Counted from the stretch's first letter, positions 33,839 to 46,680 are shown. The stretch is 64,000 nt of DNA from Trissonchulus latispiculum (GCA_030248195.1 JASAND010006816.1:1-64000); one strand, 5' to 3'. Made by a program: numbers and translations. The notes: generated from the letters alone by a model not told the origin.

Positions 33839-36593
33839 TTCAATAATCAGAAGATTTCTCTAAAACAATCTAAAGCAAGCTACGGAAATGACCACGTTAT
33901 ACTACATAAACGACGCAACTTTCAGCAGTGAATGCTAAAGCTGTAAGCTAAAAATACAAATCGAAACGAGACTCCCGAATAATTTGAGGTTTTGTAAAAT
34001 CAATAAATCAGTAAGGCAATATTTGAAACATACCCGCATCACACTGTAGTTCGATTGACTAAATGTCATACACTACATAATACTCCAGTGGGATGTCTAG
34101 CTCTATCGTATGCTCATCCTTCTGCTTCAAAGTTCAGCTTACATATAATTTTTATGTACAAATTTCTTGTAAATAGTGACTATCCGACAATGTGTGATAA
34201 CGAAACATGTCCAAACAATTTTACATATATTCAAATTCGGAACAAAACGCAAAAATGGCATAGCTAGTTGGTTGAAGAAATCTCAGGATCCACTTTTACA
34301 CATACTGAACATGTGTATAAACGCCTTCAGTATTTGAAAACTGCAATATTCTCCAACTATGTTGATGACATTAGGCAATCTGCCGTTCCACCATAGTTGC
34401 CTAAAAACAATACTGACTTACTCTGAAGAAGGTAGCTTCTTTGCCTCTAAACTAAGAAAGCTTCTAGATTCTGCATATTAAATGCTGGGTGTTATCTGTA
34501 GAACCACATTGCCAAAGCAAATAAAATTTCTTAAAATAGCATACTGTTTCAAGTGCATTTCTCTGAAGGTTTACTTGATAAGGCAAAATTTCTAAATTTT
34601 TCCAGTAATGCTCTATTTCTGACTTGACTCTGGTTATTTCCAATAGCTACGCAATGTCAGATAGAAAAATGCAAATAAAAGTTCAGAATACATTTAATAA
34701 CAGTAAAATAATTTTTCAATGTTGCACATTGATTAGCAAACACAACTGTTGTGTACAGAATGGCTGGCTTGCTATAGCCGACAATACGGAGAAACATTAA
34801 TTCAATGTTTAGTTTAGGTATATTTCATAGATTGTTAGAACAAAACAGCCAATAAAATGATTGAATATTGTTATGTACGTTGTTCAGTACCAAGTTTAGA
34901 CCAAATTTTCAATTTTCTTTGCTTTCTTCATTTGCAAAGCAAATTTTCGTTTTTTCTACATTGTTAGGCTGTCTGTAAAGATCGACTTGTGTGTCGTGTA
35001 ATTAGTTAACAAGTCCTCAGAACTATTTTATCCCCACGTATAATGATTTGGTTTTATTAAAAATTTTTGAACGAACAGACAGGTCTTTCTGTGATTTTGC
35101 ATTTATTGCTGATAGCAGAAATAAGCTTGTAACTGCATATAGGATGGTAGAAGTAAACTTGCTTTGGGAGTTTAAATTCTTAAACATATTCTTGCCGCTG
35201 CAGAAAAAACTCCAAGCCATAAAATCGAAGCTATTTCGAGGATTTGAAAATTTTCCAAAATTAGAAAACGCAAATTTGCAAAAAGTGCTTAATTTTGTCG
35301 CAGTTTGCAAAACGTTTTACAACTTATCAGATAATATATTAATTCTATTTAATTATTAATTAATTATTAATTTTTAAATATCATTTGTTTTAGTAGCATT
35401 TACTATACATTGTTCCGACTTTTTTATTGTTATTGATAATTTATTTATTTGTTAATATTTTACGTACTTAACTATGCTTTGATGTTGTTTTAAAATGGAA
35501 ACCAAAAGTGAAATTAACCCTAATCAAAGTTACGTACATAATTACTTTAATAAAAGATTAGGCAAAAACTAAATAATTATGCGTTCGCTTAAAAACTAGA
35601 TATTTTGTTTGTACCATTTACCACAAAATTTGACACTATATTTATTCTATCAAACAGTAGAATTTCATCGTTTGTTTTCATTTTAGATTACGTTAAAACA
35701 ACACCGAAATATAGTTCATAAACAAGTACATAAAATAATTAATATTAATTAACAGATAAATAAATTAATAAAATAAACAAATAAAAGAATATAAAATAAA
35801 ACAAAATAAATAAACAAAACAGCTATAAACACAAATATTTCCCACTATTAGTTCATAGTTTAAAAATTCAAGCATGTTTCCAACCCTACTCTGGACACAA
35901 TTTACTCATTTTTCCGAAGAGAATGCGATAATTGTAACAAGTAGGCCCCAGAAGGGTGTAATCCTTTGTAGACCTTTTTTATTCAACTGCGAAATGGTTT
36001 ACTTTGGAAGATTCTTAAAGCATTGGATGCTTCAGGTTTAGTTTACAATTACACTTCCCTCATCGGGGAATGCAGGTCTATACTTTCCATGTCAGGATGG
36101 ACTTGTGGTGTCCAGCGCAAGCTAGTACCTAATCTAATAACTTAATGCACCGATGTGTAGTTCCCAAGCTACACTGGTGCTCAAAAATCTACAACCGTTT
36201 AGATTGCTGACAGCCTAAGACTGCGCGATGGATCTCAGTTCTGCTGCTTAAATTAGGTTCTATAAATAATTTGCATAATCCAAATGCAAAAAAATCTGAC
36301 CTAAGCGAGCCTACGTTGAAGAGTTGAATTTAGTCTATCCCTAGCAAGCATCAACATCAAATTACTTCGTATTTGCTGTAGGTTTTGAGTGATAGCGTTT
36401 TAAAAATGGGCTGATTTTGCTTGCCTTATCTAATTGTTAAACCGGACATGAGTTTGATCCCATACGCTTAGCTTTGACGCAAGCAATATAACTTTTTTGA
36501 ACCATTTTTAAAAAGCTATCATTCAAAAATTACAGCAGATATGAAGTAATTTGAGGTTGACGCTTGTTATGTACTGTTGTTTTTTATTTTTGA
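33839..36593. other. AT-rich region without a recognisable gene
   Basis: Very AT-rich, with TTTATTT and AAATAAATAA runs at about 35340-35830. Short frames only. Nothing resembles a known protein, RNA gene or transposon end. Confidence 0.5.
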
Positions 36594-36690
36594 TTGAATC
36601 GAATGAAAACGCTTTTGATGAGATTTTTGATTTTTGATGCATCAAATCGAATCGAATCAGCAGTGCAGAAAATTGAACTGCATCAAATCA
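36590..36690. repeat. AATCGAATC-type degenerate repeat, copy 1
   Basis: Several GAATCGAATC and GCATCAAATC words, including AATTGAACTGCATCAAATCA. The same words occur at 40765-40860 beyond the LINE and at 44250-44430, so the LINE appears to have landed in this repeat. Confidence 0.65.
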
Positions 36691-36818
36691 CTGTGAGTGT
36701 GAGAGAAACTAGTTCTAGGCGGTTGTGTTTACAACTTCTCTCTCTGCAATTCCGACATCAGACAGCTACGAACTGTGTTTTAATTATCGATTTTTCTTAG
36801 TATACTAACCGTATTATT

Positions 36819-37309
36819 ATGCCACCTAAGAAATCAACGTCCAAACCGTGTTTTTGTGGTTCCCCGGATCATCGGGCTATGATCCAGTGCTGTCATTGTC
36901 AGAAATTTATTCACTACGAATGTACCGAATTGATCTAAGCCTGGCTATTAATGACGTAAACTCTAATTTTGCTTGTAAGGAATGCTTCCCAATCTTGACG
37001 GACAAGCAAAAGGCTGCCTTTGCTGCAGCTGGATCACAGAACCGATTGTTCCACGGGAATGCCCAGACTCCGACGGGACCTCCTAATTTGACCAGACCCA
37101 ATTTATCACCACTATTTAATCCTGACCAATTTAAGGAACTGATCGCAACCGTAACCCAAGCTGCCGTAGAAGCAGCTGTGAACGCATCTACTGAGTTATG
37201 CGTCTTTCAAATAATTCGTTTATCTCAGTTAACTAGATTCTTGGAATTCAAAAGGAATTGCGTTCATTTTTTAACGATTTTCACAGAATGTTGCTCGGCC
37301 GCTAGCTGA
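36819..37309 (+). pseudogene. LINE ORF1 remnant with PHD finger
   Basis: Begins MPPKKSTSKPCFCG and continues through MIQCCHCQKFIHYECTEL; a stop TAA at 36936 interrupts it. In another frame the sequence continues with NFACKECFPILT, supplying the last Cys pair. Together these give the Cys4-His-Cys3 order of a PHD zinc finger. The downstream frame (to 37309) has Ala/Gln-rich helical sequence and no further known domain. One frameshift separates the halves. Confidence 0.65.
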
Positions 37310-37356
37310 GATTCACATCACTTAACTGAGAATGTCAGTTAGCCCCTGGCATACTT

Positions 37357-37437
37357 TCTGAGAATGTTGGCCGGCGGCCGAATTACGTTCTAAGAATGTA
37401 ATTGGGCGGCCGGCCAACATTCTCAGACCAAATTTGT
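37357..37437. repeat. Short GC-rich hairpin
   Basis: TCTGAGAATGTTGGCCGGC is mirrored by GCCGGCCAACATTCTCAGA about 40 bases later. The stem is about 35 bp with few mismatches and a small loop, and is strikingly GC-rich for its surroundings. Confidence 0.8.
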
Positions 37438-37683
37438 CCAAACTTGGTTCAACATGGATTCTAACTAGATTCAACATAGATTCTCATTAGCTAGCTTGCT
37501 ATAGAATGAGCGGTAAATTTAAAAAGGGAGCAATTGGGAACATGGGAAATGAATGTTTATTCAACTAATAAGTAATTTAAAACATGTAACATTCTATAAA
37601 GTATGAGGTGAATGCAATTCTGAATTCCGAAATCTTTAAAAACTTTCTTGCAAAACCACACTGTTTCACCTCATATTCCCTTT

Positions 37684-38560
37684 AGATCTTGCCAACGTAT
37701 ATATAGCTACTGTAGACCTGCAGCATCAATCGGATGGGTTTCATGGGGACCTGACATAATGAAAATTTTTATGCCGTTTAAAAAACTGTGCTCTATATTC
37801 CATCAATTTATTAATTGTACGGTCCCTGTTTGCTTCTGTGAACATTCAAGCTTTGATTTCCTTGATTACGGCAAAAAGTAACGTAGATTCTTTGCAAAAG
37901 CAACATAGATTCCAACTACACTCACAGCACAAGGCGGCATTTTCCTTTGATGTCCAGACTTTAAACGACTATACAGAACGAAGTATACGTTTTCAGAAGT
38001 TGGTGCAAGGATAAAAAATGTTCAGCATGTTCTAATCTACACAAAAAAATTTAACAAATTGAAAAACTTCGAATTTTAAATTTTAAAGTTTTTGAAGTCA
38101 GGACACTGCTCACACCCTGCCCTCAAAATTTCATGTAAATTGGACCAGCCGTTAATTTTTCCGGCCGAGGGGGGGGCTGTGGAAAAGATCCAAACCAATT
38201 TTTGGGTTGTTCAATCTCACTTACTACCGAATCTACCGAATTGATGTTATGCACTACAAAAATATTTGGGTCTTCTAACTTTGGCAAAACCTCCATCAAT
38301 TTGCTCATATTCTCATCAGATCTTGCTAACGTATATATAGCTACTGTTGTAGACCTGCAGCATCAATCGGATGGGTTTCATAGGGACCTGACATTAATGA
38401 AAATTTTTATGCCGTTTAAAAAACTGTGCTCTATATTCCATCAATTTATTAATTGTACGGTCCCTGTTTGCTTCAGTGAACATTCAAGTTTGATTTCCTT
38501 TTAAAACTAGGATTACGGCAAAAAGTAACGTAGATTCTTTGCAAAAGCTACATAGATTCC
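37684..38560. repeat. Pair of direct repeats (about 230 bp each) within the LINE interior
   Basis: Copy one at about 37684-37910 and copy two at about 38318-38560 share long stretches such as GACCTGCAGCATCAATCGGA and TTTATGCCGTTTAAAAAACT, with a few small insertions. No protein is evident. They may be the two ends of a deleted element or a local duplication. Confidence 0.75.
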
Positions 38561-39069
38561 CACGGCATCGACATAGATTCCAACTACATTCACACTCCAT
38601 GCTCTGTAGTAGAATGTGAGCTGCAAAGCTCTAACCTAGTTTTGGGTTGATTAATCTGATTTAATACTTTAATTACAGAAACGGAAAATCTCAAACACTG
38701 CCTCCCTACTGTACTGTACTGTACTTATTACTTGCTCGTGTTGCTTCATTTTATTTTTGAGGACAGTGTACCTAGCCTAGCCAAATCACTAAGCTATTCG
38801 GCTTAAAAACTAGCAAACGACTCTTTTTATTTTCCAGCAAGACAAGACATAAAGACATATTTAAGACATAAAAATTGATAGAAGTTTAGATAGATAGAAG
38901 GCAGTAAACATGCTAGAAAGGACATAATCTCAGTAATCAGTTGTGAAAATGGTGTTAAGGGAGAAGTTTTCTTGGATATTAATGTGTCCAATTAGGGACA
39001 AAAATTTGTAGGGTTACCAATTTTCGCAAATAGGCCACTTTTTACTAGTAAAAACTGCCCGCTTAGCAA

Positions 39070-40594
39070 GAATTGAATGAGACACTAAAATACTAAGTCT
39101 AGGCCCTGACGGCATACCTCAGTGGCTTCTGGTAAACTTTGCTGAACAGTTAGCCTTTCCTCTATCATTTATATTTCAATATTGTTTCGAAACGTCAACT
39201 TTGCCTGATGAATGGAAATTAGCAAAGTTAATACCTGTTTATAAAAAAGGAGACAAGCACAACTCTAAAAATTATCGACCTATTAGTCTTTTGTGTTCTT
39301 GCGCTAAGGTAATGGAATCAGTTATAGATGAAGCTTTGATTGGCTATCTTGAAGAAAATGAACTCATTTCTAAAAACCAACACGGTTTTCGTGCCAGGCG
39401 ATTGACTGTAAGCCAACTTTTACAAACTTTAAATGATTGGACCAGAATGATTGATTTGAAAAAAGCAATTGATGTTCTATACTTAGATATTGCAAAGGCA
39501 TTTAACTCAGTTGCACATAAAATTTTATTAAGCAAACTTAGAAGTTATGGTATTGTTGGCAAAATGTATTTATGGTTTGAAAATTATTTACAGAATCGCA
39601 AACAATTTGTTCAAATTAACAACGCGAAGTCAAAGATTCTAAATATAACTTCAGGGGTACCACAATGTAGCATTCTTGGACCCCATCTATTTCTGATATT
39701 TATGAATGATTTGGAAGATAATTTACAGTATATAACAGCAAAACTTTTTGCTGACGATACGAAATTTTATATCACTCATCTATCTCCTTATAGTCACAAC
39801 TGCATGCAGTCTGACATTGACAGTGTTGCTACTTGGAACTCAAAAGTTGCTTTTGATAAATGTAATGTAATGCATTTAGGTTGGAACAATGATGAGTTCA
39901 CTTACTGGTTTGGTACTAATGTTATAAATAAGGTAACGGAAACAAAAGACTTAGGAGTTCTTGTTTCGAATGATCTAAAATTTGCTAAACATATAGCACA
40001 TATTGCTAAAACAGGCTTCAATATGGTAAATTTGATTTTTAGAAATTTTCAATCAAGGTCCATTCCTTTCTTAGTTAAGTTATACCTCACTTTTGTCAGG
40101 TCTAAGTTAGAATATGCTAGTGAAATTTGGAGTCCGCATTTGCAAAAGGACATAAGTTTATTAGAACGAGTTCAAAAATTATTCACCAGGAGGTTACCTG
40201 GTATGTTCGGGTTAAATTACGAGCAGCGGTAAGTCTGCTGCAGTTACCTACGCTGGAGACTAGAAGAATTCATAAAGGTCTGATTTTAACCTACAAAATA
40301 TTTAATGATTTGATTGACTTGATCTTGAACGACTTTTTTGATTTTAATAATGCACCGGTAACCAGGGATCACCCTCTCAAAATCACTCCTGAGTTCTCTC
40401 GTTTAGATATACGAAAATATTATTTTAGCAGCAGAGTTGCTAAATTTTGGAATAGTCTACCTGCCGAAGTTATTCTCAGTCCAACTGTGGCTAGTTTCAA
40501 AAGTCGACTTTCGAGTTTTCGATTTAACGTAGAAATAGGTGGTCGAGTAGTTGCAGTCGACAACCGGCCTAACTCGACCATCGTCAGTCGCTAA
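39070..40594 (+). pseudogene. LINE reverse transcriptase remnant (one frameshift)
   Basis: From about 39085 it reads LGPDGIPQWLL, then LPDEWKLAKLIPVYKKGDK, NYRPISLL, QHGFRARR, LYLDIAKAFNSVAHKILL, TSGVPQCSILGP and the catalytic FADDTKF (a FADD box), as in Jockey/CR1/L2 reverse transcriptases. The frame ends at 40232, just after the NYEQR that normally precedes an LPTLE..RR segment. That segment continues in another frame up to 40594 (LPTLETRRIHKGL, FWNSLPAEV). One frameshift near 40225 therefore separates thumb and C-terminus. The endonuclease half is missing upstream. Confidence 0.8.
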
Positions 40595-40764
40595 ACTACT
40601 TGTTCTTAATTGCAGTTTTTTTCGTAATACAATTGTGTGGTACTGTATTTTTGAATTTAAATTGACGTATATATGTGGTTGGTATTACTTGTTTCTACCC
40701 TCCCGTGTTCTGTTGGCTGGCAATAAACATACTAATACTAATACTAATACTACAGCTCTTTTCA

Positions 40765-40860
40765 TGGCAAAATCGAACTGCATCAAATCAAAAAATGTTA
40801 GATTGAATCGTTATTTTTGATTTTTGATTCATTTTGATTTACATTTTGATTCAGGGGACA
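40765..40860. repeat. AATCGAATC-type degenerate repeat, copy 2
   Basis: Contains AAAATCGAACTGCATCAAAT and a run of TTTTGATT words, mirroring the repeat on the other side of the LINE at 36590-36690. Confidence 0.6.
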
Positions 40861-41654
40861 GCAGATTAAGAGCAGAAGCAAGGGAAAATGTGTGCGTGTG
40901 TATGTGTGAATGTTTAGTGCCTGCATATTTTCTGTGTGTTTCTGTCCACGGCTATGAAAATGCCAAAATTCTGCCTTCTTCTATTACATTCTATTTTTTC
41001 CCTTTCCCGATTTCTCTCATTTTTACATATTTTACAGACCAAACGGATTATTTAAACAAGTGTCTTAATTAATGACTGATCTGTGCGAGTAGTTGAGTAA
41101 TTTTACCTCAGAGTTTCTATTATCTACAAGTTTCTATTATATTTTTCGGTCAGTGAGGAAACTACATAGGTGAAGGTAGTCGGCATCGCTTGATATTGTT
41201 AGGAACGCCTAAAGAAGAAACAAAGCTGGTTTTTATTTGAATTTTCATTTACGCTTTTAAAATTTATCATATTGTCTTTGAAGATTTAAAATTTTGCGTG
41301 ATATTTGGAAGGCTTAAAATTTTAAATTTTCAAAATCTATACACGAAATGTTCAATCCTTAGCCAAATTTCTAGCTCAAATAAATATACAGTTGTTTCCA
41401 GGATTTTCTGTCAATTGCGAGCGATGTCGGCGAACTTTGTCCAGCGGTCCAAAACTTCTATGTGCAACTTTTTCATTTCCTAAGTTTAACACTTGCAGAA
41501 ATGTTCTACTACTTCAATTCTACTTCGAGCTGAAAGAAATTACTCGAAGTTCCAAAAGGATCAGACTTTAATTTTAAATAAACTAGTTGGATTGGGGTAT
41601 GAAATACATTTATAAAAGTGAGCGAAATCGATGTTCGCAGAGCTACTAACTCTC

Positions 41655-41759
41655 GAAAACGTCCCTGGGCCCGCATGTCTTACTTATGATAGCACTAAAA
41701 GAATTCTTCTTCGATTCTACCGTTTTGAGAAATCGATGTTTAAGAACGACGGTTTATGC
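41655..41759. repeat. Dispersed repeat (pair with 29515-29640)
   Basis: Diverged copy of the sequence described at 29515-29640. It directly adjoins the TTAA-bounded element that starts at 41760. Confidence 0.55.
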
Positions 41760-43160
41760 TTAAGGGGGGGGCTACGAATTTCACTAAAAGTTCGATGTTG
41801 GAAAAGCTAGCTAGTCTTTTGCCACATAATAGTATTAGGTTAAGTGTAAAATAGTTTAAAGTTTGAAAGAATTCCATTCAGCGTAGCGTCCTGTGGAGCC
41901 ATCAGAAGTTGGTGTTGTCGGTCCAAAGCTCGACATGACACGTACACAAACTTCGCCTCGCCCTGATCGCTATGTACAAGGCACAGTACCCAAATTTTCA
42001 GGAATTAGTTCTGATATATAGTGCTTTGATATCGCGTAAAATAATCTCTAGACCATTGCCTACTTTTCTGTGCGATACGATCAAAATGCGAAAAATTGGG
42101 TGTTGTAGGTCTATACGGGTGGAGGTTAACTAACTTCTAATGAGCTATGGTTTACCAAATGAACCAAACTTTGCGGCAATGAATACTCCAAGTATCTGTC
42201 TTAACTTTGGTATAAATGACGTGATTTCGTTAATCCCTTTGTTCGCAGTGCTGGATTATATTATCGATATTGTCGCTGTTATTTGGCGCCATTTCGAAGA
42301 TGTGAGTCAATTACTCCAAAGTACTGTGGCAGAATCGGCTGAAACTTTGCACATTACAGGCCAGTGAGTGCACCAAGATGTGCCGAAAGCTATGTCACTA
42401 AACTTCGCTCCAATGTTTATAAATGCTAGATTGATTTCTCGAAGTATGAATGGCGATCGCTCCAAAAAGCTCTAAGACAGTTGTAAGCACATACTGAACG
42501 AAAGAAGCGTCATATCGAAAAACGGATTTCATATTCGGATTCAGCAGGTCAAATAACCCCTATAACCACCTTTTCGGCAAAATCGGAGACAAACAATTTT
42601 TGACCCCATTTTTACTGCGCTTAGATAGCTTTTCAGGCCTAAAAATAAGGGATATTTCTTAACAAAAAGTTTGCTAGCACACTAACCAGAAAACCAAAGC
42701 CCTTGAAACTCACAGACAGTATGCCCCTATTAGAGCCTAATAACTGGTAAAAAGCTGGGGTAGCCTAGGGGCTGCCAATTTTATTAGATCGAAAACGGCG
42801 CACGGTCACCTCGCAACTTTTTGCAAAATTTCAAACTTTGAGCTGTTATAACTAAAGAAGGAAGCAACGCTCGAAAGCCGGAATACTTTTAATATTTAGC
42901 ACTAGTAACAGTTAACATTTATGGCTGAAAGTTACAGACTCGGTCGAACCGTTAATTCACCAGAGCTGAAAACCCCTTTTTGAAAAATCCCATTTTTCGC
43001 ACCAAAATTTCGACTTTGGCGTCCTGCCAAAAACGGTGTATATGAGATATATTGTTGCCCACCCTAAACGTTTTTACTTTGATATGTTGGCTAACGTTGG
43101 GCGGGAAAGTAGCTCTCTCCGACGATGTTGTGTCAACCCGTTCGTAGCCCCCCCCCTTAA
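41760..43160. mobile_element. TTAA-bounded short-inverted-repeat element (1.4 kb)
   Basis: The termini are TTAA followed by eight Gs and CTACGAA at the left, mirrored by TTCGTAG, nine Cs and TTAA at the right. Duplicated TTAA is the insertion signature of piggyBac-type elements. Only about 15 bp of terminal inverted repeat is evident and no transposase frame is seen, so a non-autonomous element is likely. The interior has no recognisable gene. Confidence 0.6.
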
Positions 43161-43439
43161 CTTGTGTGGTGTGTCAGAAACGTAAGTTATATTTTGCCAG
43201 TTAAGCATAACGAGGAGAATGATTCCATTACATATAAGCTTTCAAAGTGATGTATATATATAAATCACTTTCCACCACCAAAAATTAAGAAGGTTACAAC
43301 TTACAACTACTTAAAAACTTGGCACAAAAGGAAACAGCTACAGTTAGTCAAGTACAGAAAGTCAAGTTAGTTCTCCTGCACAATAGTGTCCGCATTTTGT
43401 GATCTTTTTTTTTTTTGGTTTGGGCTCACCCACTTGTAG

Positions 43440-43739
43440 GCACACGTCGTGGCCCGTCAGTGGTGCTCTCCGCAGACCGCAGTCAAGAGACGTAGAGACG
43501 AAGATCATGGACAGAAACATGATCCCCAAGCAGAACTACCATACGGTTATTTCAGTCACGCCCAAGGCAACATCAGTCGTTTATCCGACTGCTGTTGCCC
43601 CCCGCTTGGTAATAGCAACTATGATGGCGGAAAGATAATAGCCTGCTCGGTAGGCAAAAGGGGTAAAAATAGGCTGCAGAAGCGGAATCGTAAAGGAAGG
43701 CCGAGCACTCAGATAGGACAGATTGAAAAAGCGGTCTGA
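43440..43739 (+). other. Possible terminal exon or protein-coding remnant, unidentified
   Basis: A ten-T tract followed by CACTTGTAG gives an acceptor-like sequence, after which a frame is open from about 43438 to the TGA at 43737. It is more GC-rich than its surroundings. The translation is basic and Cys-containing (SDCCCPP, then a Lys/Arg-rich tail GKRGKNRLQKRNRKGR). I do not recognise it and found no upstream exon. Confidence 0.25.
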
Positions 43740-44249
43740 GAAGCTCAAAAATGAAAAAACTGTTTTGGTTAAGTATCAATGTTTAATACTAATGATTGGA
43801 GATTTTTAAAATTTTGAAAAATGTAGAATTTGTTTAATAATTGTAAGTTTTATTTTTTATTTAAAAATTCCAATCTACAGCAGCTCATAATTATCTAATC
43901 TAATCCTAATCAAAGAAAAATAATGATTTTCTTCAGGAAGCAATAGAGACACAGGGGGACCTTTTTCACCCCCCATGCCCATCACAACCTGAGAACTCTA
44001 AACTTTCTGTTTAATTTAAAGAAACTGCTAACAACTTAGCTGGTAAAAATCCATTGAAAATCCACCATCCTTGAAATTAGGCATTGATAAGTTGGACACA
44101 GGAGGGACCATGCACGCCTCCTGTGCCGTTGATCTTCTCTCTGAAACAAAAAACAAAATTTAAAATTATGTTCTTAAACTTACGTGAAGTGCAGCCACTT
44201 GCTGCAAAGCACCGGATCGTATCTCCATTTTGTGATCTATCGTCGAAAT

Positions 44250-44430
44250 ACAAAAATCAAAAATCGAATCAAAAGTCGCGATATTGAAAATCTGAATCGA
44301 ATGCAATTTGTTCAGAATGGGGAAAATCGAACTGCATCGAATCGTTTCAAATTTAAGGGGAAGTAAATCGAACTGAATCGAATCATGCTTATTTGAGATA
44401 TTAGAAAAACTGAACTGAATCGAATCGACT
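44250..44430. repeat. AATCGAATC-type degenerate repeat, copy 3
   Basis: At least eight GAATCGAATC/CTGAATCGAATC words, including ATCGAACTGCATCGAATC, which is shared with the sequences flanking the LINE. Confidence 0.65.
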
Positions 44431-45504
44431 GCCACACATATGTGGCAAGGAATTTGCCCAAAACCATTACTTGTAATTACCGTTGTTGTTGTTGCCCTCT
44501 CCGGTAGCCGCGTGCAGTTCCATATTGGCTTCAGGTTCCAAGCGGCTGCAACGATGTCCGCCTACACGTGGTACATTTTTGTCCAAAAATTATGTGATTA
44601 TTAAATTAGATGTGAAATTATTCAAAAATCTGATCGGGCCCTGTTACTCAGGCGTTATACTTTCGTTACAAATTTTGGCCAGTGCGATGACCAGAAATTT
44701 TTGACTGGGCTTCAGAAGTCGAAGTTCTAGTACTTTATTGTTATCTGGAACATTTCATAATTACTACTCTAGTCTGTACTGTGTTTACTATCGGATTAAT
44801 CTGAGTTAATCATGCACTGACGATTTTGATTAACACCAGTCTATTAACATATTCGTTAGTTTAGTCATAATTTCCTAGTTCCGTTTGCAATCAACTATTA
44901 TTAGCATCATCGTTTCTAAAAGAATATTCCTCTAGTTTCTAGACATCTCTAAGAATATTGTTCAGTTTAGTTATAATCTTTAACGTTTTCGATAGTGCCG
45001 CAGAATGCCACATCACCACTATCCCTGACCCGATTATGGCTACGATTAATTTTGTCCTTTTATGCGTCGGCCAAATTCCGAATGCAGTTTTAGTTTTTAC
45101 TCATTGGCGAATATTCCAGTACGACAATACTACATTCCAAACTTGGCAGCGAGTTCCTGAACAATTGGTACTTTCCGGAAATATCAGCAATTCCAGATTT
45201 TTCGTTGTAGATTCCAAAGCTCGGAATTTAAGTGACATTCTTTGAGCAAAATTTATGACTTGTCGTTGGAGATTCCAAAACACGGAAATTAAGTGAAATT
45301 TTTTGAAAATTTTCCACGGAATATCAGCCAGCGATCAGAATCTTGTTGACGCAATTGTTCACTTAATATTGAATACTGATTACTGACTGTAATCAGTAAA
45401 GATGGTGTAACTGATTTCACTGATTGCTGATTGCTTCTCAATTTTAATTAATTTAATTTTAAACATAAGTAACAATTTAAACTTAAAAATACATTTACTT
45501 CTAA

Positions 45505-45670
45505 ATAAAATTAAACCTGATTTGCTTTCTTTAGAAAATGATTTTAGACACTTTGAACGTGTCAGACAACATGGAGAAACGTAAACGGTTTGTCGTTAAA
45601 CATTTCGTTGGTAGACGTTTTGACTTAACAAGTTTTGAACAGACACCGTCCAATCACAGCATAAGCGTGT
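45505..45670 (+). repeat. Dispersed repeat, copy 2 (pair with 8620-8860)
   Basis: Shares CCTGATTTGCTTTCTTTA, GATTTTAGACA and GGTAGACGTTTTGACTT words with the region right of the left LTR, in the same orientation and moderately diverged. Confidence 0.6.
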
Positions 45671-46609
45671 GAAAATTATGAGTAATTTTGAAAATTTTTG
45701 ACTAAAGCTTTGCAGTTTTTTAATAATAAGTAAGTTTTTTCATTCTGCAAGTAAAATATATTCAAAACCACACCCCCTAGATTATTTGAATATATTTATT
45801 CGACAGCGTGATCCTGGCAATCATCAGTGTTTGTGTCTCATCCCCCGAATCCAGCTAAAGGGGCCAGATCTTCTATCTTAGCGGTAGCTGCTACCTCCAA
45901 CATCAGAATAAAGAATAACGTCGTTTGAATTGTGTTAGACTAAACAAATAAGAGTCCGAAATGGAAGCAACCAACTGTTAGCTGACCATTAAGCACAATA
46001 TGTATAAATAGAACCTTGAAGATTTCAAAGCTAATTTGACGATAATTTGACTTTGTGCTTTAAATTAAAGAGTATGCATAAAACCTAGAAACACGAAGGT
46101 CTAATTATGTTTTATTATAATTGAAACTACCACAACTGGCCCTGAATAAATAATGTAATGAACAAAATTAAGCAATGACATGACCCTAGCTAGACAAATA
46201 ATTTTATATTAAATAAACGGAGGTACTTACCACAGTTGGCATCATCGCATGATTTCAAGTCAGGGTACTCGAAAAATTTGCCAATGTCGATAGCAAACTA
46301 CTCTTTACTTTGTTTTCGTACTTTTAAAGTTTAATTTTGTTTGTACGTAGAATCAAGCTGAGGATACTGGCTTGTAGTATAGTATTCTAACATCAGATAA
46401 AATAAAGCAAGAAAAAGTACCATGATCATCGCAGTTTATTAGCAAGAATGGACTAGTTTTTATTCGGTTAAAACATTCGAGCTCGGACAGTAATAGTGTA
46501 GATGACATTTATGCATGCATTTAGAAGGATTGATAAGCCTGGAATTGGAGTAGAAGTGGAAGGCTCAGATTTTCCACTCAAAACTGAAATTAAAGACTTG
46601 GCCCAACCA

Positions 46610-46680
46610 TGTATCTTACTTCGACCGTTCCGATCTCGAGGCAGACGTGCTAACTCCTTACCACTGGGCCATCAGCTGAA
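46610..46680 (-). repeat. tRNA-derived SINE-like fragment
   Basis: The minus strand reads GATGGCCCAGTGGTAAGGAG and then TTAGCACGTCTGCCTCGAGA, closely resembling the A-box half of a tRNA. The expected B-box (GGTTCGAATCC) is degraded to GGTCGAAG, and the acceptor stem does not pair obviously. It is therefore a SINE remnant or tRNA pseudogene rather than a working tRNA. Confidence 0.45.

Larger units (their letters stand above)
36819..40752 (+). mobile_element. Rearranged CR1/L2-like LINE (non-LTR retrotransposon)
   Basis: A PHD-finger ORF1 remnant (36819-37300) is followed by about 1.8 kb of rearranged sequence and a reverse transcriptase remnant (39070-40594). The 3' end is CAATAAA plus a short tandem tail, (AATACT)n, at 40723-40752. 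PHD-finger ORF1 and a microsatellite-like 3' tail instead of poly(A) are typical of CR1/L2-type LINEs. The apurinic endonuclease expected ahead of the reverse transcriptase is not visible. Either the middle was replaced or two separate insertions are juxtaposed. Confidence 0.7.

Noticed and set aside
44958..45245. 95-codon frame with a possible secreted-protein look
   Set aside because: No splice context or family resemblance. It overlaps a local duplication around 45190-45310.
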